Source: Pyrinomonadaceae bacterium
Lineage (GTDB): Bacteria > Acidobacteriota > Blastocatellia > Pyrinomonadales > Pyrinomonadaceae
Reading direction: 5' to 3'
NCBI GenBank assembly: GCA_014534425.1
Contig: JACVRN010000029.1
Span: forward strand, 1 to 47,808
Length of the DNA stretch: 47,808 bases
A program made the translations under genes and the position numbers. This document shows positions 24,873-33,448 of the stretch, piece after piece; the first letter of the stretch is position 1, and each line of letters begins with the position of its first letter. The notes below the pieces were generated by a model, which was not told the DNA's origin, made no database searches, and saw only the letters and a list, made by a program, of their open reading frames with translations.

Positions 24873-27188
24873 ATGGTGCAAGAGATTAGACGAAGAAGAG
24901 TTTCGATTGTTGATTTGAGGGCGCGGCTGCCGCGCGTGACGCGTGCCGTTGCGCTCTTGATTGGCGTGGCGGGCATGGTCTTCGTCGGAATCTCTTATTA
25001 CAAGCTCAGAAACAATGTGCCGTTTCGCATGTTCGGGCAGAACCCAGAGTTGTCCCGTACTGTGACGAGCGTGGTCGAGGGCTACGAGCGGCGAGAGATG
25101 GACGGCGACCGCCTGAGCCTGCTGGTGCGCGCGGCGCGTGATATTACCTTCGCGGACGGCCACCACGAACTGGAAGAGGTACAGCTTGAGTCTTATCCTG
25201 AAGGCTCAGACAAGCCCAACCAGGTAAAGGCCCACCGCGCCATCTTTGACCAGAAAAAGGGAAGCGTGGTCTTCACAGGCGACGTTAATATAGAGACGCG
25301 CGACGGCCTGGTTGCGAAAACCGAGACCGTCACTTACGACATCAAAAGCGAGACCGCAGACACGGCCAGCCTGCTTAATTTCACGCGCGCTAATTTGACC
25401 GGACAATCTACGGGCGCAACCGTCGACGCCAAGAACAAGACGCTACTGCTGCGCTCTGCGGTCGAAGTGACGGTCAACCCTGAAGCCAAAACGGATGCGC
25501 CACCAGCCAAAGGCAACCGCGCGCGGCGCGTGACGATTCGCGCCGCCCGCGCAACTTATGACGAGAAGAGCTTACACCTGGCTTTCATGGGCGGCGCGAC
25601 CGCAGAGCAGGGCACTGACATCATGAGCGGCGATGTCATAGCCGCGAGCCTTAATGATAAGCGGCGGCTTCAGAAGATAGAGGCGCGCGGCCATTCCTAT
25701 CTTCGCTCTATGACTGAGGGCCGCGCTGCTGAAGCGCACGCGCGCGACATGGATTTCTTTCTGGACAATGACCAGCAGTTGAAGCAGGCCATAGGGACGG
25801 ATGAAGTCAGCGCACGCACGCTCGACGCGGATTCGGAAGCGCAACTGAACGGCTCTTCAAAGCTGACGGTGAACTTCGAGGCTCAGGGTGAGCGCAGTCT
25901 CTTGAAAGAGATGCGCGCAGAAGGACGCTCCGTGTTGACGCTCGCTGCGCCGAAGTCGCGCGCCAGTGACCCCAAGGCCGCGAACAAACGTTTGACCGCA
26001 GACGCCGTCAACCTCTACTGGCGTTCGAAGGGCAAAGACCTTGAGCGCGCCGAAGCCATAGGCAACGCAGAGCTTTTCATAGAGCCTGTGCAGCCCTCGC
26101 CCACGGCAGACCGCAAGACTCTCTTTGCGCCGCGCTTTGACGGAGACTTTTACGAGACGGGAAACCTTGCGCGCAATTTTACGGCGACCGGCGGAGTCAA
26201 AGCCGTCTTCGACCCTGTGCAACCTTCAGAGAGCCGCGCGCAGCGCACGCTCACAGCGCAGAAGATGGTCTCTTCCTTCGTGCGCGAGACTCAGGACGTG
26301 AGCCAGGTTGATGCCACCGGCGATGCGAAATTCAACGAGCAGGATAGAAACGGTCGCTCCGCTTCCATGAGCTATACCGCGTCGGATGAAACGGTACGCA
26401 TGCGCGGCGGCGAGCCAACGGTCTGGGACTCGCGCGCACGCACGAAAGCCCTTGAGATTGATTCCGACACGCGCAACGACATCTCCTACAGTCGCGGCAA
26501 GACGGCCACGACCTATTACAGCCAGGAGCAGACGGGCGGCGCTACGCCCTTCTCGAAAGTCAAAAGCCCCGTTTACATAGTCTCTGACCGCGCGGAGTTC
26601 AGGCACGCTACGGGCGTAGCCATCTACACCGGAAACGCGCGTGCGTGGCAGGACGATAATTTCGTGCGCGGCGATACCATCACGCTCTACCGCGAGAACA
26701 AGCGAATGGAGAGCCAGGGAAATGTGCAGAGCGCGCTCTATCAGGTTCATCGCAAGGAGCAGGACGGGAGCAAAACGGTCGTGCCCGTCTTTGCCACCGC
26801 AGACCGCATGTGGTACTCGGACACGGACAGGCTTGTGCATTACGAGGGCAACGTAGATGTCAAGCAGGGGACAGACCGCATCACAAGCGCCGTCACGGAC
26901 GTTTATCTCTTGAAAGAGACGAACGATGTGGAGAAGTCCATAGCCCAGCGCGACGTTGTGTTGACTCAACCCGGAAGGCGCGGCACGGGCGACTGGGCGC
27001 AGTACACAGCCGCAGATGAAACCGTAGTCCTCAAAGGAAACCCTGCGCGCGTGGAAGACGCCGAGAACGGAAGCAACGAAGCGGGCCGCTTGACTGTCTA
27101 TTTACGCGATAATAGAGTGGTCGCGGACACCTCCAATGGAACACAATCCACGGGTCGCGTGCGCTCCAAGCACCCGATAAAAAAATAG
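24873..27188 (+). CDS. lptC: LptC/OstA-like LPS transport protein
   Basis: A 771-residue protein. A single transmembrane helix at about 23-43 anchors it in the inner membrane. The rest is a long periplasmic region of repeated beta-jellyroll strands typical of LptC and LptA (OstA): 'VRAARDITFADGHHELEEVQLESY', 'GSVVFTGDVNIETRDGL', and near the end 'HATGVAIYTGNARAWQDDNFVRGDTITLY'. LptC alone is about 190 residues and LptA about 170, so this looks like an LptC head continued by several LptA-like units, a possible built-in bridge across the periplasm. LptB lies downstream. A separate LptA is not seen here. The subdivision is inferred from pattern only. Confidence 0.8.
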   Translation: MVQEIRRRRVSIVDLRARLPRVTRAVALLIGVAGMVFVGISYYKLRNNVPFRMFGQNPELSRTVTSVVEGYERREMDGDRLSLLVRAARDITFADGHHELEEVQLESYPEGSDKPNQVKAHRAIFDQKKGSVVFTGDVNIETRDGLVAKTETVTYDIKSETADTASLLNFTRANLTGQSTGATVDAKNKTLLLRSAVEVTVNPEAKTDAPPAKGNRARRVTIRAARATYDEKSLHLAFMGGATAEQGTDIMSGDVIAASLNDKRRLQKIEARGHSYLRSMTEGRAAEAHARDMDFFLDNDQQLKQAIGTDEVSARTLDADSEAQLNGSSKLTVNFEAQGERSLLKEMRAEGRSVLTLAAPKSRASDPKAANKRLTADAVNLYWRSKGKDLERAEAIGNAELFIEPVQPSPTADRKTLFAPRFDGDFYETGNLARNFTATGGVKAVFDPVQPSESRAQRTLTAQKMVSSFVRETQDVSQVDATGDAKFNEQDRNGRSASMSYTASDETVRMRGGEPTVWDSRARTKALEIDSDTRNDISYSRGKTATTYYSQEQTGGATPFSKVKSPVYIVSDRAEFRHATGVAIYTGNARAWQDDNFVRGDTITLYRENKRMESQGNVQSALYQVHRKEQDGSKTVVPVFATADRMWYSDTDRLVHYEGNVDVKQGTDRITSAVTDVYLLKETNDVEKSIAQRDVVLTQPGRRGTGDWAQYTAADETVVLKGNPARVEDAENGSNEAGRLTVYLRDNRVVADTSNGTQSTGRVRSKHPIKK

Positions 27189-27194
27189 TGATGA

Positions 27195-27269
27195 GTAGGG
27201 GCATGGACAAGTCCTCTGCCCGCTTTGCTTTAAATAAAACACGGGCCGAGGACTTGTCCCTGCCCCTAC
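27195..27269. repeat. GTAGGGGC hairpin repeat, copy 2
   Basis: Arms 27195-27222 and 27242-27269, 28 bases each with two mismatches and a 19-base loop unrelated to the other copies. It fills the gap between the LptC/OstA gene and lptB, starting seven bases after the stop codon. Confidence 0.9.
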
Positions 27270-27287
27270 AGTCATGACGCTGACTGA

Positions 27288-28085
27288 ATGAAAACCGTAA
27301 TAGTAGAGCATGAGGAGAGCGCGGTCGTTGAGGGGCGTGAGCTTTCATCCGTCAGTCCTTCAAATGCTGCGCTGGCAGGCTTCCATCTACAGAAGACTTA
27401 TGGCAAGAGGCGCGTGGTCGACAATGTGAGCCTGCACGTCGAGCCGGGCGAGGTTGTGGGCTTGCTCGGCGCAAACGGCGCGGGAAAGACCACTACCTTT
27501 TACATGATTACGGGGCTTGAGCAGCCGGATCGCGGGACGATTCGATTGGGCGAGCGCGATGTCACGAAGCTTCCCATGTACCTGCGCGCACGCTTGGGCT
27601 TAGGGTACTTGCCGCAGGAGCCTTCGGTTTTTCGCAAGATGACTGCCGCAGAAAATATCCTGGCAGTGCTGGAGACAATGGGCCTTCGCAGGCGCGAGAG
27701 ATACAAGCGGCTGGAGGAGTTGCTGGAAGAGTTCGGCGTCGCTCATGTGCGAAACACTCGCGGCGATGCGTTGTCGGGCGGAGAGCGCCGCCGCACGGAG
27801 ATTGCGCGTGCGCTTGCGACCGAGCCGCAGTTCATTCTCCTTGACGAGCCTTTCGCTGGCATTGACCCGAAGGCGGTAGACGATATTCAGAACGTGATTC
27901 TGTACCTGAAAAATCGCGGCATAGGAATCCTGATTACTGACCATAACGTGCGCGAAACCCTGGGCGTCACAGACCGCGCCTACATCATGGCCGAAGGCCG
28001 CATCTTCCGCACAGGCGCTCCGCGCGAGTTGACGGAAGACGCTGAGGTGCGACGGCTTTATCTTGGCGAGAAGTTCAGAATGTAG
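27288..28085 (+). CDS. lptB: LPS export ABC transporter ATPase LptB
   Basis: A 265-residue ATPase that powers LPS extraction from the inner membrane together with LptF/LptG (not in the window). Walker [10 protein letters not shown] at 61-69, signature LSGGERRR at 162-169, Walker B ILLDEP at 183-188 and the switch His in [10 protein letters not shown] are all present. [16 protein letters not shown] is highly typical of LptB. The first 28 residues are an acidic extension not usual for the family, though an internal start is not obvious. It is followed by rpoN, as in many proteobacteria. Confidence 0.93.
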   Translation: MKTVIVEHEESAVVEGRELSSVSPSNAALAGFHLQKTYGKRRVVDNVSLHVEPGEVVGLLGANGAGKTTTFYMITGLEQPDRGTIRLGERDVTKLPMYLRARLGLGYLPQEPSVFRKMTAAENILAVLETMGLRRRERYKRLEELLEEFGVAHVRNTRGDALSGGERRRTEIARALATEPQFILLDEPFAGIDPKAVDDIQNVILYLKNRGIGILITDHNVRETLGVTDRAYIMAEGRIFRTGAPRELTEDAEVRRLYLGEKFRM

Positions 28086-28137
28086 AAAATAAATTAACAG
28101 GAGTTCTTACATTTTTCTTCTGACTGAAGGTGGATTA

Positions 28138-28167
28138 CTGACGGCAGGCACGATTTTCAGTTATAAT
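28138..28167 (+). promoter_or_regulatory. candidate promoter of rpoN
   Basis: A perfect TATAAT (28162-28167) with CTGACG (28138-28143) 18 bases upstream. The leader would be about 55 bases. It would allow rpoN to be expressed separately from the lpt genes. Confidence 0.5.
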
Positions 28168-28231
28168 CTCTCCCGGGCTTCATAAGCGTCCAAATTCATT
28201 CGATAGCAATTTTTGTATATTAGCTTTAGCT

Positions 28232-29839
28232 ATGTCCGTTAAGCTTACTACCAATCTATCGCAGCGCCTCGTGCTGACGCCGCAGTTGCGCCAGCGCATA
28301 GAGATGCTGCAAATGACCAGCCTGGAATTGACGGAGTTAATCCAGCAGCAGCTTCTGGAAAATCCTGTCCTCGAAGAGGTGCAGTCGCAGGAAGAGATTC
28401 AGGAACTGGCGGAAAAAATTCTGGATCAGCAGGCGGGCGCTGTAGACCCTTCCGCCAGCTTCGATTTTGAAGCGGCAGAAGCGGGCGCATCCACTAACGG
28501 CTCGGGCGAACCGGACGCGCCGCTCGCCTCTTACACGGAAGAAGCGACCGAAGTGGCCGCAAGCTCGGAAGGCGCAGGCGAGGGCGGCGATGAAGATTTC
28601 GGCTCCGACCTTGAATCGCGCGACGCCTTCGAGGAGATAGATTTCGGGCGCGAGTTTCAGGACTATCTTGACCCCGGCTACAAGACGCAGGAGTTCGAAT
28701 ATAAAGAGGACGCCCCGACCTTTGAGCAATTTCTGACGCGCCCGCCCTCGCTCTCAGAACACCTGGAATGGCAGCTTCACATGAGTCCGATTTCCGGCGA
28801 GGTCTGCGACGCGGCGCTCTGCGTCATTGGAAACCTGGACGCAGACGGGCGGTTGAATGCCACTAACGAAGAGATAGCCCAGATGGGCAACTGGTCTGAG
28901 GAAGTTGTGGAAGAGGCTCGTCAGGCTGTGATGTTGCTTGAGCCTGTGGGCTGCGGCGCGCGTGACGCGCGCGAGTGCTTGCTCATACAGCTTAAAGTGC
29001 GCGGCGAGGAAGACCGCCTGGCGGCCAGTCTCATTCAGGAGCACTTGCAGGACTTGCAGCAGCACAAGCTGCCGAATCTTTCAAAGCAGATAGGCGTTTC
29101 GGTCGAAGAGCTTTTAAGCGAGCTTCAGATTATACGCACGCTAGACCCTTATCCGGGCCGTCGCTACAGTTCGGACGAGCCAATCCTGATTACGCCGGAG
29201 ATTTACATAGAGAAGGTTGACGAGTTGTCGGATGACGGCGACGAGCTTGGCGGCTATGTCATCTACTTTGCTGATGACGGAAGCCCGCGCCTGCGAATCA
29301 ACACGACCTACCAGCAGATGCTCGGCAAGCCTAACACGACTAAAGAGGAGCGCGACTTCATACGCGACAAGATGCGCTCGGCTGTAGACCTTCTGCGTAA
29401 CATAGAGCACAGGCGTCAAACCATCTACAAGGTCGTGGAGTCCATCGTCAAACGTCAGCGAGACTTTCTCGATAATGGTGTCGAGCACATCAAGCCAATG
29501 ATGCTCAAAGATATTGCCGAAGACATAGGCATGCACCTTTCCACGGTCTCGCGCGTAGTCAATCGCAAGTACGCGCACACGCCGCAGGGCGTAATAGAAC
29601 TGCGCCGCTTCTTTACAGAAGGCATGATGAACGAAGAGGGCGAAGAGGTCTCGACCCGCATCATCAAGCTCAAGATTAAGAAGCTGATTGAGGAAGAGGA
29701 CTCGCACAACCCGATTACGGACGACCAGGTCGTCAAGATTTTAGCCAAAGAAGGCATCAAGCTGTCGCGCCGCACCGTAGCCAAGTATCGTGACCAAATG
29801 CAGATTCCAGGCTCACGCGAGCGCCGCGCAGTTGTCTGA
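28232..29839 (+). CDS. rpoN: RNA polymerase sigma-54 factor
   Basis: A 535-residue sigma-54. The N-terminal activator-interacting region is clear (LTTNLSQRLVLTPQLRQRIEMLQMTSLELTELI). An acidic Glu/Asp-rich stretch follows at about 50-150. The core-binding domain continues to about 390 and the helix-turn-helix reads KDIAEDIGMHLSTVSRVVNRKY. The C-terminal RpoN box RRTVAKYRD (513-521) is intact. It needs an NtrC-type AAA+ activator; one is encoded at 46.2-47.6 kb. Its place between lptB and hpf matches proteobacterial gene order. Confidence 0.96.
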   Translation: MSVKLTTNLSQRLVLTPQLRQRIEMLQMTSLELTELIQQQLLENPVLEEVQSQEEIQELAEKILDQQAGAVDPSASFDFEAAEAGASTNGSGEPDAPLASYTEEATEVAASSEGAGEGGDEDFGSDLESRDAFEEIDFGREFQDYLDPGYKTQEFEYKEDAPTFEQFLTRPPSLSEHLEWQLHMSPISGEVCDAALCVIGNLDADGRLNATNEEIAQMGNWSEEVVEEARQAVMLLEPVGCGARDARECLLIQLKVRGEEDRLAASLIQEHLQDLQQHKLPNLSKQIGVSVEELLSELQIIRTLDPYPGRRYSSDEPILITPEIYIEKVDELSDDGDELGGYVIYFADDGSPRLRINTTYQQMLGKPNTTKEERDFIRDKMRSAVDLLRNIEHRRQTIYKVVESIVKRQRDFLDNGVEHIKPMMLKDIAEDIGMHLSTVSRVVNRKYAHTPQGVIELRRFFTEGMMNEEGEEVSTRIIKLKIKKLIEEEDSHNPITDDQVVKILAKEGIKLSRRTVAKYRDQMQIPGSRERRAVV

Positions 29840-29843
29840 AGAA

Positions 29844-29930
29844 CAGTTTTCAGTAATCAGTTTCCAGTTTTCAGTTAAAAGCAGCAGGCTCTTTTCTGAA
29901 AACTGAAAACTCAAAGCTGAAAACTGCTTT
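29844..29930. repeat. hairpin built from inverted CAGTTTT heptads
   Basis: Left: five heptads CAGTTTT-CAGTAAT-CAGTTTC-CAGTTTT-CAGTTAA (29844-29878). Right: five heptads CTGAAAA-CTGAAAA-CTCAAAG-CTGAAAA-CTGCTTT (29896-29930). Spacer 17 bases. It lies between rpoN and hpf, starting four bases after the rpoN stop. Confidence 0.9.
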
Positions 29931-29967
29931 TCTCACTTATCACTGTTTTTAAGGAGGGAGGCTTCGG

Positions 29968-30501
29968 ATGGAGTTTGAGTACACGGGGCGGCACGTTGAG
30001 GTGACGCCAGCGATACGAAATCACGTCGAAGAGCATTTCGGGAAGATAGAGCAGATTTTTGATGATACGACTGCACGCGCGCACGTCATTATAGAAGTCG
30101 AGAAGAATCGAAAGATAGGCGAGATTCTGGTTCACTGGCGCGAGCACACTTTGACGGCCAGGGACGCCAACGCGGACATGTATCAGGCGCTGACGCGCGC
30201 CATCGCCAAAATTGAAAAGCAGGCGCTCAAGCTGAAGAAGAAACTCATTGACCGCAAGCAGCAGGCCATGCCGACAGCGTCAGTCGCGCCGCCGCCGGAC
30301 GCGCCCGTAGAGGCCAGCCCGCGCCCTTCACGCATCATCACCGCACGCCGCTACAGCATCAAGCCCATGACGGCAGAGGAAGCGGCGCTTCGCCTCTCTG
30401 AAGATTCAAATCAATTCCTTGTCTTTCGAGACGCGGACACCAACCGCATCGGCGTCATCTACAAACGCAAAGACGGCAACTACGGCCTGATAGAACCATA
30501 A
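29968..30501 (+). CDS. hpf: ribosome hibernation promoting factor, long form
   Basis: A 177-residue protein. The S30AE domain occupies about 1-100 (MEFEYTGRHVEVTPAIRNHVE...), then an Ala/Pro-rich linker and the C-terminal dimerisation domain at about 120-177 (RIITARRYSIKPMTAEEA...FLVFRDADTNRIGVIYKRKDGNYGLIEP). The C-terminal domain marks the long form that joins two 70S ribosomes into inactive 100S dimers in stationary phase. AAGGAGG precedes the ATG. The position after rpoN is conserved in many bacteria. Confidence 0.95.
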   Translation: MEFEYTGRHVEVTPAIRNHVEEHFGKIEQIFDDTTARAHVIIEVEKNRKIGEILVHWREHTLTARDANADMYQALTRAIAKIEKQALKLKKKLIDRKQQAMPTASVAPPPDAPVEASPRPSRIITARRYSIKPMTAEEAALRLSEDSNQFLVFRDADTNRIGVIYKRKDGNYGLIEP

Positions 30502-30505
30502 GAGA

Positions 30506-30554
30506 TTGATTCATCGGTTCATTTCTTCATTGAACCAATGAACCGGTGAATCAA
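30506..30554. repeat. hairpin built from inverted octads (TTGATTCA type)
   Basis: TTGATTCATCGGTTCATT (30506-30523) pairs with AATGAACCGGTGAATCAA (30537-30554) with one mismatch and a 13-base loop. The whole stretch reads as 8-base units (TTGATTCA, TCGGTTCA, TTTCTTCA, then TTGAACCA, ATGAACCG, GTGAATCA, ATGAATCA). It starts four bases after the hpf stop. Confidence 0.85.
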
Positions 30555-30584
30555 TGAATCAATTCCTTCGTCTCTTGATTCATT

Positions 30585-31544
30585 ATGTCCGAGAGCATTA
30601 CCAGCAGCCCTGCCATTACGGTGCGAGATTTTATCGCGCAGGCACCGGAGCAGCTTGAGTTGCGTGTGCTGGCGGGCGCGGGTGGGGCCGAAGGGCGCGA
30701 GTTGACCGTGCCGCGCATACAGAAGCTTGGGCTTGCGCTCGCTGGCTTTACCAACTACATACACACGGGCCGCCTTCAGATTGTAGGCCAGAGCGAAATC
30801 TGGTTCCTGGGCCAGCTTGATTCTGAGAAGAGGGCCGAGGCGATTCGCCACCTGTCGCTCGAAAGAATCAGTTGCGTGCTAGTCACCAAGGGGCTTGAGC
30901 CGCCCGTAGAATTGGTCGAAGAGGCTGAGAGGGCTGGCCTGCCGCTACTGCAAACTCCGCTCGTCAGTTCCATAGCCATCAACGTCGTGACGGACTTCTT
31001 GCAGGAGGCGCTAGCGCCTCGCGCTGTTCGTCATGGAGTGCTGCTGGATGTCTACGGGCTTGGGGTTTTGATTGAGGGAACGTCCGGCATAGGAAAGAGC
31101 GAGTGCGCGCTGGATTTAATCTCGCGCGGCCATCGTCTAGTCTCCGACGACGTGATTGAGGTCAAGCGCATCGGCACGGATAAGGTCATAGGGAGCGCGC
31201 CTGAACTCCTGCGCGAGCATCTGGAGATACGCGGGCTTGGCATTCTCAACATACGAGACCTCTTCGGCGTCTCGGCCATTAGTTCTGCCAAGACCCTTGA
31301 CCTCTCCATCAAGCTTGAGCGTTGGGACAGGGCGGGCGAGGTTGACCGCCTGGGCATTGACCCGCGCTCAACGGAAGTTCTGGGCGTGCGCGTGCCGCAG
31401 GTTTTGATTCCCGTCAGCCCCGGCAGAAATCTTTCGACGCTGGTGGAAACCGCCGTTCGCATTCAACTCCTGCGCTCGCGCGGCTACGACGCCGCACAGG
31501 AGTTTGTCGCACGTCATACATTGATTCTGGAAAGTAAGCAGTAA
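30585..31544 (+). CDS. hprK: HPr kinase/phosphorylase
   Basis: A 319-residue enzyme that phosphorylates and dephosphorylates a serine of HPr. The N-terminal domain covers about 1-135. The catalytic domain has His150 in HGVLLDVYGLG, Walker A GTSGIGKS at 165-172, SDDVIEVKR and the family signature EIRGLGILNIRDLFG at 214-228. Its substrate HPr is encoded 1.6 kb downstream and keeps the target serine, so the regulatory loop is complete in this cluster. ATP or pyrophosphate use cannot be read from the sequence. Confidence 0.95.
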   Translation: MSESITSSPAITVRDFIAQAPEQLELRVLAGAGGAEGRELTVPRIQKLGLALAGFTNYIHTGRLQIVGQSEIWFLGQLDSEKRAEAIRHLSLERISCVLVTKGLEPPVELVEEAERAGLPLLQTPLVSSIAINVVTDFLQEALAPRAVRHGVLLDVYGLGVLIEGTSGIGKSECALDLISRGHRLVSDDVIEVKRIGTDKVIGSAPELLREHLEIRGLGILNIRDLFGVSAISSAKTLDLSIKLERWDRAGEVDRLGIDPRSTEVLGVRVPQVLIPVSPGRNLSTLVETAVRIQLLRSRGYDAAQEFVARHTLILESKQ

Positions 31545-31566
31545 GCGCGGCCATCTGGTATTTCTT

Positions 31567-31721
31567 AGCTCCGTAGGAGCTATATGTTTATAGTTACAAG
31601 ATTAGGATTAGGGCGTAGCTCCGTAGGAGCGACATGTTCTGCATCGGGTTACATGTCGCTCCTACGGAGCTATTTATATTCCCCTGATGATGAGCTATAA
31701 ACATATAGCTCCTGCGGAGCT
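31567..31721. repeat. nested double hairpin of AGCTCCGTAGGAGC elements
   Basis: Outer arms AGCTCCGTAGGAGC...TTTATAG (31567-31593) and its complement (31695-31721), 27 bp with one mismatch. Inner arms TAGCTCCGTAGGAGCGACATGT-like (31616-31637 with 31651-31672), 22 bp and perfect. Each arm also contains GCTCC-GTA-GGAGC, a small hairpin of its own. The element fills the gap between hprK and rapZ. Confidence 0.92.
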
Positions 31722-31749
31722 TCATTTACCTTGAGTTCCATGCTCTTTT

Positions 31750-32679
31750 ATGGCGAAGAAAAAAGAAGAGACCGAAGATAAGAGAGCGCCGGACGTTGTT
31801 ATCATTACGGGCTTGAGCGGCTCCGGCATGTCGTCGGCCACGAACGCTTTTGAAGACTTAGGCTATTTCTGCGTAGACAATCTGCCCACGACCATGCTTC
31901 AGACGTTTGCGCGCCTGGTTCAGCCGGTCGAAGAGAGAGACGCGAGCATAGAGCGCGCGGCGCTCGTCATGAACATACGCGAGGGGCAGTTCCTCTCCGA
32001 GTTTGAAAAGCAGTTGCGCGCTCTTCGTCGTCAGGGCCTTCGCGTCTTCGTGCTCTTTCTGGAAGCTTCGGACGAAGTTCTGGCCCGCCGCTTTAACGAG
32101 ACCAGGCGGCCTCATCCTGCCGACACGGGCCAGGGCTTGCTGGAATCCATTCGCGCCGAGCGCGCACAGATGGAGGACATACGCGCTCTCGCAAACTTCA
32201 TCATAGACACTTCCGAGCACACGGTTCACACTCTTCGCAGACTTCTGGTAGAGCGCTTTAACCCGGACGCGGTCGGCGGCACGCCCATGCGCGTGCAGGT
32301 CTTGAGCTTCGGGCACAAGTACGGAAGCCCAGGCTCTATGGAGTTGCTCTTTGACGTGCGACACCTGCCGAATCCGTACTTCGTGCCGGAACTCAGAGAG
32401 CTTTCGGGCCATGACCGGCGTGTGGTTCAATATCTGAAGGGAAGGCCGGAGGTCGAAGAAACACTCCGCCGCTTTCACGAGTTGCTTGAGTATCTGCTGC
32501 CACTTTACAAACGCGAGGGAAAGTCGTATGTGACTGTCGGCATAGGCTGCACGGGCGGGCGGCACCGCTCCGTGATGATAGCGAACGCGCTTGCGCGCAG
32601 GCTTCGCCGCGCTGGCTTTGAAGCCACAGCCGCGCACAGGGACGTGAAGAAGGCGCGACGGAAAAAGAGTAAGCAGTGA
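31750..32679 (+). CDS. rapZ: RapZ/YvcJ-family nucleotide-binding protein with altered Walker A
   Basis: A 309-residue RapZ-type protein. The N-terminal P-loop domain reads VVIITGLSGSGMSSATNAFEDLGY followed by FCVDNLP. Position 27, normally the Walker A lysine (GSGKS), is Met, from one codon ATG instead of AAG. Other family motifs are intact: FLEASDEVLARRFNETRRPHP, and in the C-terminal domain SFGHKYGSP, LPNPYFVPELRELSG and IGCTGGRHRSV. In Escherichia coli RapZ binds glucosamine-6-phosphate with the C-terminal domain and guides RNase E on small RNAs; here the RNA role is unproven and NTP hydrolysis may be lost. It sits between hprK and PTS genes. Confidence 0.88.
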   Translation: MAKKKEETEDKRAPDVVIITGLSGSGMSSATNAFEDLGYFCVDNLPTTMLQTFARLVQPVEERDASIERAALVMNIREGQFLSEFEKQLRALRRQGLRVFVLFLEASDEVLARRFNETRRPHPADTGQGLLESIRAERAQMEDIRALANFIIDTSEHTVHTLRRLLVERFNPDAVGGTPMRVQVLSFGHKYGSPGSMELLFDVRHLPNPYFVPELRELSGHDRRVVQYLKGRPEVEETLRRFHELLEYLLPLYKREGKSYVTVGIGCTGGRHRSVMIANALARRLRRAGFEATAAHRDVKKARRKKSKQ

Positions 32680-32704
32680 TTTGCTTACCTTCAAGGAGAA
32701 GTGA

Positions 32705-33166
32705 ATGACGGACAGCCCTGAGAAAAAGAGCGACGGGATTTCGGCAGGCGGCGGACGCGTGGCGGGCGTCATCGTCACGCACGGGCAGCTTGCGGGCGAG
32801 TTGCTGGCGGCGGCTGAGATGATTATTGGCCCCGTCAAGCACATCACTTCCGTCTCCATAGGCTGGCATGACGACGTTGACCTCGCGCGCGGCGAGATTG
32901 AGCGAGCCATACAGCGCGTAGAGGAAGGCCGTGGCGTGCTTATCCTGACGGACATGTTCGGCGGCACGCCCACCAACATCGCTTCCATGTTTCTCTCGGA
33001 GGGCGAGGTCGAAGTCGTGACGGGCGTCAATCTTCCTATGGTGATAAAGCTTGCCAGCCAGCCTGAGCAGGAAACTCTCAACGACATAGCGCGCCGCGTG
33101 CGTAATCAAGGGCAGGAGGGAATCTATCTGGCGGGCGACCTTCTCTCGCCGCAGAAGAAGGCGTGA
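32705..33166 (+). CDS. PTS EIIA component, mannose (Man) family
   Basis: A 153-residue domain of the EIIA(Man) type with a Lys/Ser/Gly-rich 17-residue start. His26 in VIVTHGQLAGELL is the expected phosphorylation site, and the later LTDMFGGTPTN loop is diagnostic. No EIIB, EIIC or EIID gene is present in the cluster, so sugar transport is unlikely and a regulatory role is inferred. AAGGAG lies seven bases before the ATG. The HPr ATG follows its TGA directly. Confidence 0.88.
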   Translation: MTDSPEKKSDGISAGGGRVAGVIVTHGQLAGELLAAAEMIIGPVKHITSVSIGWHDDVDLARGEIERAIQRVEEGRGVLILTDMFGGTPTNIASMFLSEGEVEVVTGVNLPMVIKLASQPEQETLNDIARRVRNQGQEGIYLAGDLLSPQKKA

Positions 33167-33448
33167 ATGGTAGAGTGTCGCGTGGTCGTCGTCAATCGTC
33201 TCGGCCTGCACGCACGCGCAGCCTCGCAGGTGGTTCGGCTGGCGAATCAGTTCCAGAGCACAATCCGGCTGGAGCGTGCGGACGGGAGCGCAGTGGCGGA
33301 CGCAAAATCAATCCTCAGCGTGTTGATGCTGGCCGCCGCGCGCGGCACGGAGCTTCGCGCAGTGGCCGAAGGCGTTGATGAAAGGGAAGCTCTGGACAGG
33401 TTGTGCGAGTTGTTCGCAAAGGGTTTTGGGGAAGAAGCTGAGAAGTGA
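33167..33448 (+). CDS. ptsH: phosphocarrier protein HPr
   Basis: A 93-residue HPr. His15 in NRLGLHARAAS is the site phosphorylated by EI. Ser48 in DAKSILSVLML corresponds to the regulatory serine phosphorylated by HPr kinase. Both sites are present, matching the hprK gene upstream. The ATG abuts the EIIA stop codon, and the stop overlaps the EI start in GTGA, so the three are translated together. Confidence 0.95.
   Translation: MVECRVVVVNRLGLHARAASQVVRLANQFQSTIRLERADGSAVADAKSILSVLMLAAARGTELRAVAEGVDEREALDRLCELFAKGFGEEAEK

Noticed and set aside
31858-33211. 409- and 272-codon open frames on the minus strand
   Set aside because: They lie opposite rapZ, EIIA and HPr, all with intact motifs; composition is typical of antisense frames in G+C-rich DNA.
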